In this document: positions 8,987-18,529 of the stretch, piece after piece
Position numbering within the stretch: the stretch's first letter is position 1
How the letters are laid out: every line of letters starts with the position of its first letter
Assembly: GCF_001999965.1 (NCBI RefSeq)
Contig: NZ_CP019646.1
Location: 1,922,001-1,986,000 of the forward strand
From: Limihaloglobus sulfuriphilus
GTDB taxonomy: Bacteria; Planctomycetota; Phycisphaerae; Sedimentisphaerales; Sedimentisphaeraceae
Length of the DNA: 64,000 nucleotides
Reading direction: 5' to 3'
Translations under genes and position numbers: made by a program
Notes under the pieces: generated by a model
Databases searched by the model: none
What the model was told of the DNA's origin: nothing
The model's input: the letters and a program-made list of their open reading frames with translations, nothing else

Positions 8987-10015
8987 TTAAGCGGGATTCT
9001 CACAGAAATCCCTGAGCGTCTCAACATAGGCCTGAATGTTTTCAAACGGAATATTTGCCATTACAGCGTTGCCCGCGCCGTAAATTGCCCCTCCACGCGG
9101 GCTGTAAAACAGCTTTGCCCTTTCACGGATTCCGGCCTTTATCTGCTCGGGCGTGCCGAAGGGTATGAGATTCTGAACATCCATTCCCACCCAGAAGGCT
9201 ATTTCGCCGCGGTAATTTTCCAGGGTCTTCCGGGCATCCATGCAGCCCACCTGCACGGGGTGAAACACATCGACGCCCGCCTCGATCAGGTCTGAGAGAA
9301 TATCATAGTTGTTGCCGCAGCTGTGAAGCCAGAAGTCGAGGCTGTTTTTATGAAGTATTTTGGCAAGCTCGGTGTAGAAAGGTTTGTAAATCTGGCGGAA
9401 CTTATCCGGCGACATGAACAGGCTGGTCTGCATTCCCAAATCGTCGCCCGCCCAGACACCATCGGCTCCGGCATCGCGGCTGCGAACCGCCCATACGCTG
9501 TAAAAGCCAAGCAGTGCCTCCATCAGCCGCGTCAGATTGCTTACATTATCGTACATGTCAATGAGCAGGTTTTCTATGCCGCGTAGATACGCGATACGCT
9601 GGTGAAAGTAATGCCCCCAGTTCGCCAGTATATACCTGTCGGGAAACTGTTTTCGCAAGAGCTTTATCTCATCCATTGCATCAGGCCTGTTCGGGTCCGG
9701 CATATCCTCTATGAACCTATCCAGCTGCGAGTCCCAGTCAGTAATTATCGGGCAGTTGTCTATCGCTGCCGCCGGTTTCTGCTGGCCGCGGCAGGCCCAC
9801 CGGTAATTTGGGTCATCATTTATGCTGTGCCAGTAATGAATGCCTATATGCGCGGCAAGGACATCATCGGGAAACTCCTCAAGAAGTTTCTCAAACCTGC
9901 CGCCGAAATATTCCAGCGTTTCTTCGTTGTGCCACAACGATAAACACCTCGGAGGGTTAGAAGGGCCTTCAAACCTGATTGCTTTTCGGACTTCAGTTCT
10001 GTTAAGTAGATTCAT
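8987..10015 (-). CDS. UroD-superfamily methyltransferase-like protein
   Basis: This 342-residue protein is a single uroporphyrinogen-decarboxylase superfamily barrel. It keeps the HxCG metal motif (H231-S-C233-G), which is characteristic of the MtaA/CmuA methyltransferase branch and not of HemE. The C-terminal position where MtaA has the third zinc-binding Cys reads GAGN here, so that ligand is missing or replaced. The gene sits 31 bases upstream of GH123 paralog 1 and 10 bases from the broken GH116 gene, so all are probably co-transcribed. A role in demethylating a sugar or other substrate is only inference, and no corrinoid protein is encoded nearby. Cytoplasmic. Confidence 0.75.
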   Translation of the reverse strand: MNLLNRTEVRKAIRFEGPSNPPRCLSLWHNEETLEYFGGRFEKLLEEFPDDVLAAHIGIHYWHSINDDPNYRWACRGQQKPAAAIDNCPIITDWDSQLDRFIEDMPDPNRPDAMDEIKLLRKQFPDRYILANWGHYFHQRIAYLRGIENLLIDMYDNVSNLTRLMEALLGFYSVWAVRSRDAGADGVWAGDDLGMQTSLFMSPDKFRQIYKPFYTELAKILHKNSLDFWLHSCGNNYDILSDLIEAGVDVFHPVQVGCMDARKTLENYRGEIAFWVGMDVQNLIPFGTPEQIKAGIRERAKLFYSPRGGAIYGAGNAVMANIPFENIQAYVETLRDFCENPA

Positions 10016-10024
10016 ATATTTTCT

Positions 10025-11353
10025 TTATAAACAAATAACATCTAAGCTCCGGCCTGTTTTGATTTTCAGAATTTCAGGCATTTTTATAACTATAAACCCG
10101 TCAATCCTCTCAAAATCCATAGCCCGCTGCACCTGGCCGGCCTTGAGCAGGACTTTTTTTATTTTATGCTCCTCAGGCATTTTCAAACGAAGGGTTTTGA
10201 GCTCAACGAAGCCGTAATCAACAGTAATTACAGCTTTTAAGCTGCCGCTGAACGTTTGCTGATAAGTGCCCCAACCGGAGTTTGTTACGAAAAACGATAC
10301 GTGATCATCAAAATCGATGTTCGGCGCGAAACCAAGCGACTTTTCAGGCCCGTTGAAGCTGAATCCCTGATAAGCGGTCAGCACAGACCATATACTTAAA
10401 GGCCTGGCATAAAAAAAGCCGCACTCCACATCGCCAAAAGGATTGCCGTTGTAGTCTTTGAGGTAACAATCCTTTCTAAGCCTGCCGTCGTACCTTTTGG
10501 CGGCTGTCTTGAGCACCTTATACGGTTCATCTCGCAAGCCGGCATAAATCATCATCGAAGCGGCAGAATACTCAAAACCGCTCATTATTTCATCAGCGTA
10601 TTTTATATGATTGTCCGGCCTGTCATCACCCGGCCAGGTTGCAATTAACATCCCGCCGTCAGAATCAGCGGCAAATTTTCTGGGGTATTGTTTTATACCC
10701 TCAAGTTTATCTTTGAAATTGTATTTAAAAATGGCTCTGGCGGCATTAGTTGTATTCTGTTTGTCGTAAATCCATCCCAAATCCAGCTGAGACGCCCACC
10801 ACTGCCCCAGCAGCTGGTCTATCGAACTGCCGTTTATGAGTTCTCTGGAACCGCTGTACTTTTGAGCTACCTGCATGTTTTCGACTGCCGCTTCACCTTG
10901 AACTGAACTCTCGGGCAGCTGAATATAATACTCCCCATTGAACAGGGCTGAATCCTGATTTTTCGCGGCGGTATCTGCAAGGGCTGAGTACCGGCCGCCC
11001 TTTTGGATATCATTGTTTAACTTCGCCATCTTCGAGGAAGCCCGCAGCGCGGCTACATACATCGAACCTATCCACGAGGACGTCCCTGTCATGGACGCAT
11101 CCAGCGTGTTGTGAGAGAGCCCCTGAAAAAAGCCGTCCTCATCACTGTCCCAGCGTTCTATGACATAATCCATTGCTTTTTCAATATTATCCCAGTTTTG
11201 GGCAAGCCATTTGCCGCTGCCGCTGCAGAGATACTCACGATAGCTTGCCAGAACAGCACCAAGCTGGCCGTCAATAGCCGCGTCATAATCCAGTCCGATC
11301 CTGAAGGGGATTTTGCCTTCGGGACTCATCGCCCCGAACTCCTGCTGCCTCAT
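10025..11353 (-). pseudogene. C-terminal fragment of a broken GH116 (DUF608) glycosidase
   Basis: These 442 codons encode the (alpha/alpha)6 catalytic region of a GH116/DUF608 glycosidase (beta-glucosidase and beta-xylosidase family). HNTLD near residue 82 fits the conserved block that carries the family acid/base Asp. The apparent ATG at 11353 is not a true start: it lies inside the reading frame of the upstream fragment (11283-12584), which encodes the N-terminal half. In this frame the codons before the ATG read AAGRN, then MRQQEF, as expected for mid-gene sequence. Taken with the upstream half, about 25-30 codons appear to be missing between WEG and RNMRQ. Probably inactive, or a sequencing gap. 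Confidence 0.7.
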
Positions 11354-12584
11354 ATTCCTGCCAGCGGCCTTCCCAGCCGCCGAAGTTGCCGTCTTTGTCG
11401 ATAAAGCAGGTAGGGCTTGCCGGAACAGCTATTTGAGCATTGATCCTGTTGAGAATATAATTGGGCAGAGAGGTTTTGTAAAACGACTCTACAAATTCGA
11501 CGCTTTCACAGTTGAGTCTGGTGAAATTGTTCAAGACATATTTCTCCACCGCGGCGCTGTCTTCAAACCAGTTTGCGTACTGCCGGCCCAATCCGTCCCA
11601 GCTGCTGCCGTGGCTAAGCATTCCATTGGCGGCATTTGGAAAGTACCAGCTCAGGAACACAGGCACAGAAGCCTTTTCGCCGGGCTCTATTTTGAGATTC
11701 ATCGACAACATACCTGCCAGTGAAACATACTTGCGTCTAACCCAGGGATAGGGAATTGCCTCAAATTCGAGGAAATCTACGTTTTTGTGTTTGGCAATCT
11801 GGTCTTTGACCGCCCCAATATCAGTCCAGTTCGCTGCGCCCGAACAGGCATTTGTGTCCGCGGCGATGGAAAGTGTCATATTACCTGCGCCGTTCCACCC
11901 CGGAGGCGTTGCACTGTCCATGTATAGCGTTATCTTACCGTCAGTTTTGCTGATTCGATTGAAAGCTCTCTGGAGTCCGAGGTGCTCTCTGCTGTTTATG
12001 GGAGAATCATCCCGGTAGCCGGAAAGGTTTAACTGGCTCGCAAAGAAAGTTATATCTAAAGCATTATCAGATGTGTTTTCAAACTCAAATTCAAAAACGG
12101 CACAGGGCAAAGCTGAATCCTTGAGATTGAGCGGTATTTTGGGGTTAAAAGCACTCATAGATACTTTTAGAGGAAGGCCGCTGTATTTATAATCAAATCT
12201 GGCAAATGGATATATGCCTCTGAAGCTGACTTTGTCCGCCGGTTGCAAACTTCTGGTTTCATTGGTCTGTATAGCGTAATACGAGCTGCCGCGATCCCGG
12301 TTTACCGAAAACCCGAAAAAACTGTCAACAGCGCCGGTCTCTATAGAATTACCCATACAGCTCCAGCGGTGTATCCTGCCCTGTCCGTTCAGTCTGACAC
12401 TGCCGCCGCCTATTGCTCCAACCACAAAATCCAAAGCCTCCAGACGGTTTTCTTCATAGACATCTGAACTGGCATATAACTGATCAAGGGGAACTTTTAA
12501 AGATACACCTTCTGCCTGTGCGGTGATACCAGCTGAAACGAAACAAAGCAAAAAAAATGAGAATGAAATACTTAATCTACTCAC
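11283..12584 (-). pseudogene. N-terminal fragment of a broken GH116 (DUF608) glycosidase
   Basis: The 433-codon frame begins with a clear signal peptide and continues as the GBA2-type N-terminal beta-sandwich of GH116. It reaches DGNFGGWEG near residue 403 and then runs out of frame, ending in about 30 residues of nonsense sequence. The catalytic half continues in another frame at 10025-11353. The segment that should follow WEG in this family, which holds a THVWNYAQ-like motif near the nucleophile (from memory of the family), is absent from both frames. A small out-of-frame deletion therefore explains the break better than a single-base shift. Its ATG overlaps the stop of the upstream UroD gene by 4 bases. 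Confidence 0.7.
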
Positions 12585-13639
12585 GGCCGATACTCCACTG
12601 CCGTTTTGTACATGGCTAAAATATTCTCAAGCGGCGCATCGATCTGGATATACGTATGGCCCGGGCCCAGGACATAACCGCCGTCTCTGCCGAGAATATC
12701 TATCAGCCTTTTAACCTCGTCACTGACCTGCGCGGGGCTGCCTTTGCATAATATCTGCTGAAGGTCAACGCCGCCGTAAAAGCAGATGTCTTTGCCGAAA
12801 TCACGTTTCAGGCCCTCGGGCTCCATGCCCGCGGCGCGAATCTGTATCGGCTCAAGCATATCAACGCCGGCCTCTATGATCATCGGCAACAGCGGCCTGA
12901 CCGCGCCGCAGCAGTGCAGAAGAAACTTTTTGCCGTGTTTGTGGGTTATCTCAACAAATTTCGTCAGGTAGGGCATTACGAATTCACGGAAATCAGCCGG
13001 ACTGAACAGCGGCGCATCCTGTGAACAGTAATCATCCGCCATATATACAATGTCTATGCCGTCGCCGTGATTTTCAAGCATATTTTCGAGGTATGCCAGA
13101 CACGGCTGGGTAATCTTTTCAATAAGTTTGGCGGCGTATGAGCGGTTGAGCCCGAAATCCATCATGAGATTTTCCATGCCGCGAACATCAGTAGCGATAA
13201 AATACGGGCCGTGGGTAAACACACCGATAACCGCCCTTTCACGATTGGCGGCGGCCTCATCTCGAAAATGACCGAATTTTACCGCATCAGCTCCCGGCAC
13301 CTGCCAGTTGTCTATGTCCGAAAGGCTGTCTCTGCCGGCAAGCGGGGACTTGTGGATTTCCTGATAGACGCCGCCGGAATAATGGGCGTCTATATACTCC
13401 ACACCCCATATATTTACTGCCGCACCGTCAGGGCCGCCGGTAGGCTCGGGGAAAAACCCCTGCGGCAGAATCATCCATGTATCACAGCCCAACCTGTCGA
13501 AGAGAACCTTCTTTTCAGACGTTTTGAAGTGGCTGTAAAGAAGCTCATAAACCTCTTTTTCGGCGTCAAATGTAATTGCGGTGCGGTCAGCGGTTTTATG
13601 CTCGGCCGCCGCTATAACTCTTTGTTTTGAACTGATCAT
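12581..13639 (-). CDS. UroD-superfamily methyltransferase-like protein
   Basis: The 352-residue single-barrel protein carries H242-C-C244-G, the HxCG metal motif of the methyltransferase branch of the UroD superfamily. At the place of the third MtaA zinc ligand it has GPGH, so His may replace Cys. Its start codon overlaps the stop of GH123 paralog 2 by one base, and its stop overlaps the GH116 start by 4 bases. This tight coupling indicates one operon and coordinated expression with secreted glycosidases. The enzyme itself has no signal and should be cytoplasmic. Methyl donor and acceptor cannot be told from sequence. Confidence 0.75.
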   Translation of the reverse strand: MISSKQRVIAAAEHKTADRTAITFDAEKEVYELLYSHFKTSEKKVLFDRLGCDTWMILPQGFFPEPTGGPDGAAVNIWGVEYIDAHYSGGVYQEIHKSPLAGRDSLSDIDNWQVPGADAVKFGHFRDEAAANRERAVIGVFTHGPYFIATDVRGMENLMMDFGLNRSYAAKLIEKITQPCLAYLENMLENHGDGIDIVYMADDYCSQDAPLFSPADFREFVMPYLTKFVEITHKHGKKFLLHCCGAVRPLLPMIIEAGVDMLEPIQIRAAGMEPEGLKRDFGKDICFYGGVDLQQILCKGSPAQVSDEVKRLIDILGRDGGYVLGPGHTYIQIDAPLENILAMYKTAVEYRP

Positions 13640-16600
13640 TATGGAGTACTCCCGTAACCTGTATTCTCGAGTGCCTCAAGTAATTCGATTCTCGCATCAT
13701 AGTAATCCTGCGGCTCTCTGCTGTATTCTACCGGCGAGACGGCAATTTTCCGCATTATCCTATTGGCTGCTTCTTTGTCGGTCTCTGCAAGTTTGCGAAG
13801 CATGGCGTTGTCGGCAAGCCCGTCCCTGAATGCCGCCATTCTCATAGAGCCCCGCAGTCCGTCGGGTCCGGGATAGTACATCCAGTTGTCACCGGGGCCG
13901 TGGCCGGGATTCTGGCTGCCGCCGGGCAGAGGCCCGATCGATGTCTTGTACGGGTCAGCGCCGCGATATACGTTTACCGCCCACCACAGGTAGCCGTCAG
14001 AGTTGCCCAGCCAGGCAAGCCAGGGATATAGCCTCGAGCCGGCGAGCGGATCATCTAGGTGTCTGTTGGGATACGGGGGGTACGGGCTGCAGCAGTGATA
14101 AAACCACACGTCTTTGCCGCCGGCTTTTCGCTCGGCAGCAAGCTGCTGGGCATCCGCCCTGAGCAGATTGATATCAAAGACCATTATATCAACAAGGTCT
14201 GAGTATTCCGGTTTGGTTTTTATCGCGTCCATTGTCTTTATGCCCGGCATGTGTTCACGTGTGAGCTTTGAAATCCGCTCGTAAAGCCGGGCGTCTTTGG
14301 GCTCATCATACTGCTGCTGGACATAAAAGTCCGCCCAGCCCTTTGCCTTGAGATGGGCATAGAGCTTATCATAGAAAACCGGCACGAATTCAAGCCATTC
14401 GTCCAGGTCGTATTTCGCAGAGAAAAGCATTTCCGGCTCTTCGTTGAGGCTGTCCCAGATATAAACTCCCTGATAGGCCCTTTTGCCTAAAGCAGATGAG
14501 CCGGAGCTTGGCAGCCAGAGGATATGCGAGCCGGCTATCTGGACAAAACCCTTATCAAGAGCCATCTGGAAGTATTCATCGAACAGAGTAAAATCAAAAT
14601 CGTAGCCATTGTCGGTTTTTAGAGTCCGTATTGGAGCAAACGGGCCGTAATTAAGCAGTGGAATGTTTATACAGTCCTGGCCGAAATCGCGAACCCTGTC
14701 CATAGCCCCGCTTAGCATGAGCCAGTACTCATCCGACCACCACTGCAGCGGTTCTTCATACATCAGGTTTTCAGGCTCCGGCATCAGCCAGTGATACGAA
14801 TGCAGGGGGAAATCATCTTCCAGCGAAACATCGTAAACCTGAAAGCTGAAAGACGATGCCGCCGCCTGCCTGCCGTTATCCTTTAGCTGGAGCTCGCCGC
14901 GGTATATGCCCGGCTCAACATCTCGTGAGAGACATACCTCCAGAAGTATCCCGCTGTAAGAATCAGGCTGACTGGCATTCTCTTTGAGGGTTATAGAATC
15001 GGACTTTACAAGCACCTCTGCCGCTTTGAACGGTGCCTCGGCGATTAAATACTCCATCCACCGCTGCGGCGGGCGGGTAGTGAGGCTGGTATTTATGCCG
15101 CCGTTATTGTTTGCCTCTACCGGCACATGTTCAAGACGGTAAGTCTTTACATATCCGTCAAAAAACTGACCGTTTTCGCCTTCTATGGTGCCTGGTGATA
15201 TTTCATAAGAAGTGCCGGCCTTTTTCCCGGAAGCAGCGAACTGCAGATATAGCTTTCCGCCCGGATATATACCGAAGGGGCGATTCATTTTGAGCGGCTC
15301 TGGCGGGATTGTACTGATTATCCGCTGAAGCGAGCCGACCTGATGCAGGTTCACATCATTGGAGTAGTATTCATCGGTTAAAGCGGCCTTCTTGAGCCTG
15401 TCTTTTTCGGCTTGCGCAAGCTCAAGCCGGGCAAGGTTCAGAAGCCACTCTTTGCCCAGATCGTCCTGCCTGATACGTTCTATCATATCCGCAGAAACAG
15501 CCGCGTTGTGTGACGGCTTTGCCGAAGCATAAACCCTGATCCCGGATAGCATTCCTTTTAATATTCCGTCCCCCTTTTCGTTATATGCCCCGAAAATCAG
15601 CTTTTTGAGATCAGAAGATGCAAGCTCGTCAACACTTATACTTGCGGTAGTATCACAGAATACAGGATATTTTTCTGAGCCGACGTAAAATCTGGCGTTG
15701 TTCTCTTTTTTTGCGGTATCGAAGGTAAAGGCAAAAAACACCCACCTGCTGCCCGGGTTGAGATGATTTGTGCTCAGCCAGCTCGAATATATCTGGGGGC
15801 CTATTTTGCCGTCTTTGCCGAACATACGCAGCGCCATGCGGCTCCACTGGTCAAACATCAAATGAAAACGTCCAGGGCAGTTCAGCACGTACTGAATATC
15901 AGATGCTTGCGAATCGTTAAAATCAAGTTCACGGTTCACCCAGCCTGTTATGGTCAGCGATGTTAGATCGTTAAGGCTGTCTGAGACAAACTCATCTTCA
16001 ACCGCCGCGGCTTTTGATGTTTTAACAGTACGCCAGAAATCCAGACAGTCAGTGCCTGCCGGCCCGGCTGAACGCAGAACTTCGGCATTATCCAGAGAGC
16101 TTTCATGCCGGCCGTTCCATTTCAGAGACGCATTCTTGCCTGCAACATTAAGCCGTAAAGCCGGCTGCGGCAGCGGCTTTTGTGCGGAGACAAGTTTTAG
16201 AGTGCCAAACTTCTCCGGCAAATGAAAAGCCGGTTCCTCTGTATTTGTGGGATTCAACGCCGTATAACGGCGGATATCCTTGTATTCTTCCAAGTCTCCG
16301 GATATGCGGTAAAAGTTTGCGTGAAAAACCTTTCCTGGTTCAATCGGGGTGCTTGCTATAGTTTCCATCGGTATTTTGAGCTGGCATATCCACTGTTTTG
16401 AAGCGTTTAAGACCTCAACTCTGGCCTGCCAGAGCGAAGTCCAACCGGTTTCAAAATCATTTCCCTTTGGCAGGTTCTTATCGTGGCGAATGTCTATCTT
16501 CCTGCCGTCCGGGCCGCAGACAAACTCAAAGTATTTTTTTATGTCGGGGCCGTCGCCGATAAATATTTCGCAGGCATCATAGTTCCACACGCCCCAGCAG

Positions 16601-16902
16601 TCGCCGTTTTCATCACAACTTACGTTCCGCGATGGAACTAAGGTGTCAAAATTCGCTCTAAAAAGAACATACAGATAATTATCCGTCCACAGCGACTTGA
16701 TACTCGTGTGCCAGTGAGACTCTACAGGATTCCCCTGCCAGTCATTTTCTATAATGTAAGCCTGCTCCGCGGCACTCCACGGACCGCCGGCCACATCGGA
16801 TGTGAGCATAAAGTCATCTTCTATGCGGCAGGATTCCACTTCAATTGCGGATAAAATCGAAGATAGTCCAAGCAAAAATAGAATTACTGTTTTTAAACCC
16901 AT
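13639..16902 (-). CDS. Secreted CBM9-like, LamG and GH123-like glycosidase, paralog 2
   Basis: This is the largest gene in the window, with 1087 residues. After a signal peptide comes a domain resembling the carbohydrate-binding family 9-like fold (about 20-240), then a LamG domain (about 290-480), and the GH123/DUF4091 region to the end. D866-E867 in YDEPKD correspond to the GH123 catalytic pair. The LamG and barrel blocks match paralog 1 closely (for example LTSLTITGW, NRHLDDPL and RGADPYK), showing duplication, with the CBM9-like domain added or lost. It lies 50 bases after a sulfatase and shares one base with the next gene. Likely acts outside the cytoplasm on a complex glycan. Confidence 0.82.
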   Translation of the reverse strand: MGLKTVILFLLGLSSILSAIEVESCRIEDDFMLTSDVAGGPWSAAEQAYIIENDWQGNPVESHWHTSIKSLWTDNYLYVLFRANFDTLVPSRNVSCDENGDCWGVWNYDACEIFIGDGPDIKKYFEFVCGPDGRKIDIRHDKNLPKGNDFETGWTSLWQARVEVLNASKQWICQLKIPMETIASTPIEPGKVFHANFYRISGDLEEYKDIRRYTALNPTNTEEPAFHLPEKFGTLKLVSAQKPLPQPALRLNVAGKNASLKWNGRHESSLDNAEVLRSAGPAGTDCLDFWRTVKTSKAAAVEDEFVSDSLNDLTSLTITGWVNRELDFNDSQASDIQYVLNCPGRFHLMFDQWSRMALRMFGKDGKIGPQIYSSWLSTNHLNPGSRWVFFAFTFDTAKKENNARFYVGSEKYPVFCDTTASISVDELASSDLKKLIFGAYNEKGDGILKGMLSGIRVYASAKPSHNAAVSADMIERIRQDDLGKEWLLNLARLELAQAEKDRLKKAALTDEYYSNDVNLHQVGSLQRIISTIPPEPLKMNRPFGIYPGGKLYLQFAASGKKAGTSYEISPGTIEGENGQFFDGYVKTYRLEHVPVEANNNGGINTSLTTRPPQRWMEYLIAEAPFKAAEVLVKSDSITLKENASQPDSYSGILLEVCLSRDVEPGIYRGELQLKDNGRQAAASSFSFQVYDVSLEDDFPLHSYHWLMPEPENLMYEEPLQWWSDEYWLMLSGAMDRVRDFGQDCINIPLLNYGPFAPIRTLKTDNGYDFDFTLFDEYFQMALDKGFVQIAGSHILWLPSSGSSALGKRAYQGVYIWDSLNEEPEMLFSAKYDLDEWLEFVPVFYDKLYAHLKAKGWADFYVQQQYDEPKDARLYERISKLTREHMPGIKTMDAIKTKPEYSDLVDIMVFDINLLRADAQQLAAERKAGGKDVWFYHCCSPYPPYPNRHLDDPLAGSRLYPWLAWLGNSDGYLWWAVNVYRGADPYKTSIGPLPGGSQNPGHGPGDNWMYYPGPDGLRGSMRMAAFRDGLADNAMLRKLAETDKEAANRIMRKIAVSPVEYSREPQDYYDARIELLEALENTGYGSTP

Positions 16903-16952
16903 GTTTAAATTCCTCGTTATTTATGTTTCTGCAGGTTTTAAGAAAGCCGGTT

Positions 16953-18527
16953 TTAAATTTCTTTGAATTTTTCCCACTCTTGAATATTACAGAGCACGGG
17001 CGGCGGCATCTCATTTATCCACTGCCTGAATATACCCTTAAGCTCCTCTACAAGTTCGGGGTACTCCGCGATAACGTTGTTCTGTTCCTCAATATCATCT
17101 GCAAGGTTATACAGTTCAGGCTCACCAGAGCTGGGGTCTATCAGTTTCCAGTCGCCTTTACGGACATACCAGCCCGCCGGCAGTATATCCCAATGACTTA
17201 CCCCAAGTTCTTTGGCCTTTTTCTTGTATTGACCTAACCTTATGCTGTAGCGGCCGTTAGGCCCTGCCCAGCAGAGACTTTCGCGCTGAGTCTGTTTTCT
17301 GCCGGTTAATACCGGCAAGAGGCTCTTGCCGTCCAACTTCAGGGATTTGGGAGGCGAGATTTCTGCCGCGTCAAGAATTGTGGGCAGAATATCCATTACG
17401 CTTGCCATTTGGTCAAAGCTCACGCCTTGAGGAAGCCTTCCCGGCCAGCGGGCAATCAGGGGTGCCCTGATGCCACCCTCGTAATATTGGCGTTTATAAC
17501 CTTTGAGATTTCCGTTTGAGGGCAGCGGATGCCCGAAAGGTGCCCCGTTGTCACTGGCGAACAAGACAAGAGTGTCTTTATCAATGTTGAGTTTTTTCAG
17601 ATGCTCCATAACATCCCCGATGCCCTTGTCCATTGCGTGGATTGTTCCCGCGATATTGTTCATCGTCTCGTTTCCAAGGTCAAACGGCTCGAGATATTCT
17701 TGCGGCGGCCGTGCGATAGGCCCATGCGGGGCATTATAAGCCAGGTAAAGGAAAAACGGTTTGTTGCTGCCGCTGCTATTGTCAATATATTTAATCGCCT
17801 CTTTTGTAAGCTGATCGGTCAGATATCCTTCTGGTTCTGCGCCGAAGGTTCTGCCGCTCCATAAGTCCTTTGAGTCGTAATAGGTAGTTTCAGCGGCATC
17901 AAAACCCCAGAAATGATCAAAACCCTGGCTCATAGGGTGTTTTTCGGGAACAAAATTAAATTCACTGGCTCCTTTTTCCCGTTTGCGGCCCAGATGCCAC
18001 TTGCCGACCAGTGCCGTATTATATCCGTTATCCTTCAGCAAGTGCACCAGGGAGTATTCCTGGTCAGGGAAACCATCATAATAAATGTCTCCGTTGCGGT
18101 ATATACCGCTGCGCTGCGGGTAGCGCCCACTCATCAGAGCCGCCCGCGAGGGAGCACATGAAGGGGCCATGTGGATATTAGTCATCCTGACTCCCGCGGA
18201 GGCAATCTTGTCGATATTTGGAGTGCATTTCAAGGCGGCCTCAAGGGCTTTGTCCAGATCGTAACCGCATGCCCGGGCATGTTCCAGACCTTCCTGCGGA
18301 AGTGTGTCCCGGGTCCAGGTATCCTCGTAGCAGCTCACCTCCGCCCTGCCAAGGTCATCGGCAAGTATCAAAATGACATTGGGTTTTCTTTGATTTTGGG
18401 CGAAACTTTTCGCAAAGCCCGAACATCCGGCCAGCATTGCCGAGCCGCACGCAAGTGCGCCAAAGCCGGCAAGTCCGAGAAAATCTCTGCGATTGCATAA
18501 AGTCCTGTCAGAAATGTTTTTACTCAT
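16953..18527 (-). CDS. Tat-exported lipoprotein sulfatase (S1 family)
   Basis: The 524-residue product has an RR motif (CNRRDFLGLAG) and hydrophobic stretch ending in LAGC, so it looks like a Tat-exported lipoprotein. The formylglycine site is C124 in CAPSR, with the conserved ALMSGRYPQR following. Metal-binding features ADDLG near the N-terminus and ASDNG about residues 325-330 are present. Family S1 sulfatases hydrolyse sulfate esters of glycans. The active-site Cys must be oxidised by a maturase, which is not encoded in this window. The stop codon of the SSS symporter lies 2 bases upstream, indicating co-translation with a transporter. Exact sulfated position and sugar are unknown. Confidence 0.9.
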   Translation of the reverse strand: MSKNISDRTLCNRRDFLGLAGFGALACGSAMLAGCSGFAKSFAQNQRKPNVILILADDLGRAEVSCYEDTWTRDTLPQEGLEHARACGYDLDKALEAALKCTPNIDKIASAGVRMTNIHMAPSCAPSRAALMSGRYPQRSGIYRNGDIYYDGFPDQEYSLVHLLKDNGYNTALVGKWHLGRKREKGASEFNFVPEKHPMSQGFDHFWGFDAAETTYYDSKDLWSGRTFGAEPEGYLTDQLTKEAIKYIDNSSGSNKPFFLYLAYNAPHGPIARPPQEYLEPFDLGNETMNNIAGTIHAMDKGIGDVMEHLKKLNIDKDTLVLFASDNGAPFGHPLPSNGNLKGYKRQYYEGGIRAPLIARWPGRLPQGVSFDQMASVMDILPTILDAAEISPPKSLKLDGKSLLPVLTGRKQTQRESLCWAGPNGRYSIRLGQYKKKAKELGVSHWDILPAGWYVRKGDWKLIDPSSGEPELYNLADDIEEQNNVIAEYPELVEELKGIFRQWINEMPPPVLCNIQEWEKFKEI

Positions 18528-18529
18528 GA

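Noticed and set aside
10025-11353. Treating the C-terminal GH116 frame as a separate gene starting at 11353
   Set aside because: The ATG lies inside the upstream frame, there is no signal peptide, and the sequence before it continues in frame as mid-domain sequence.
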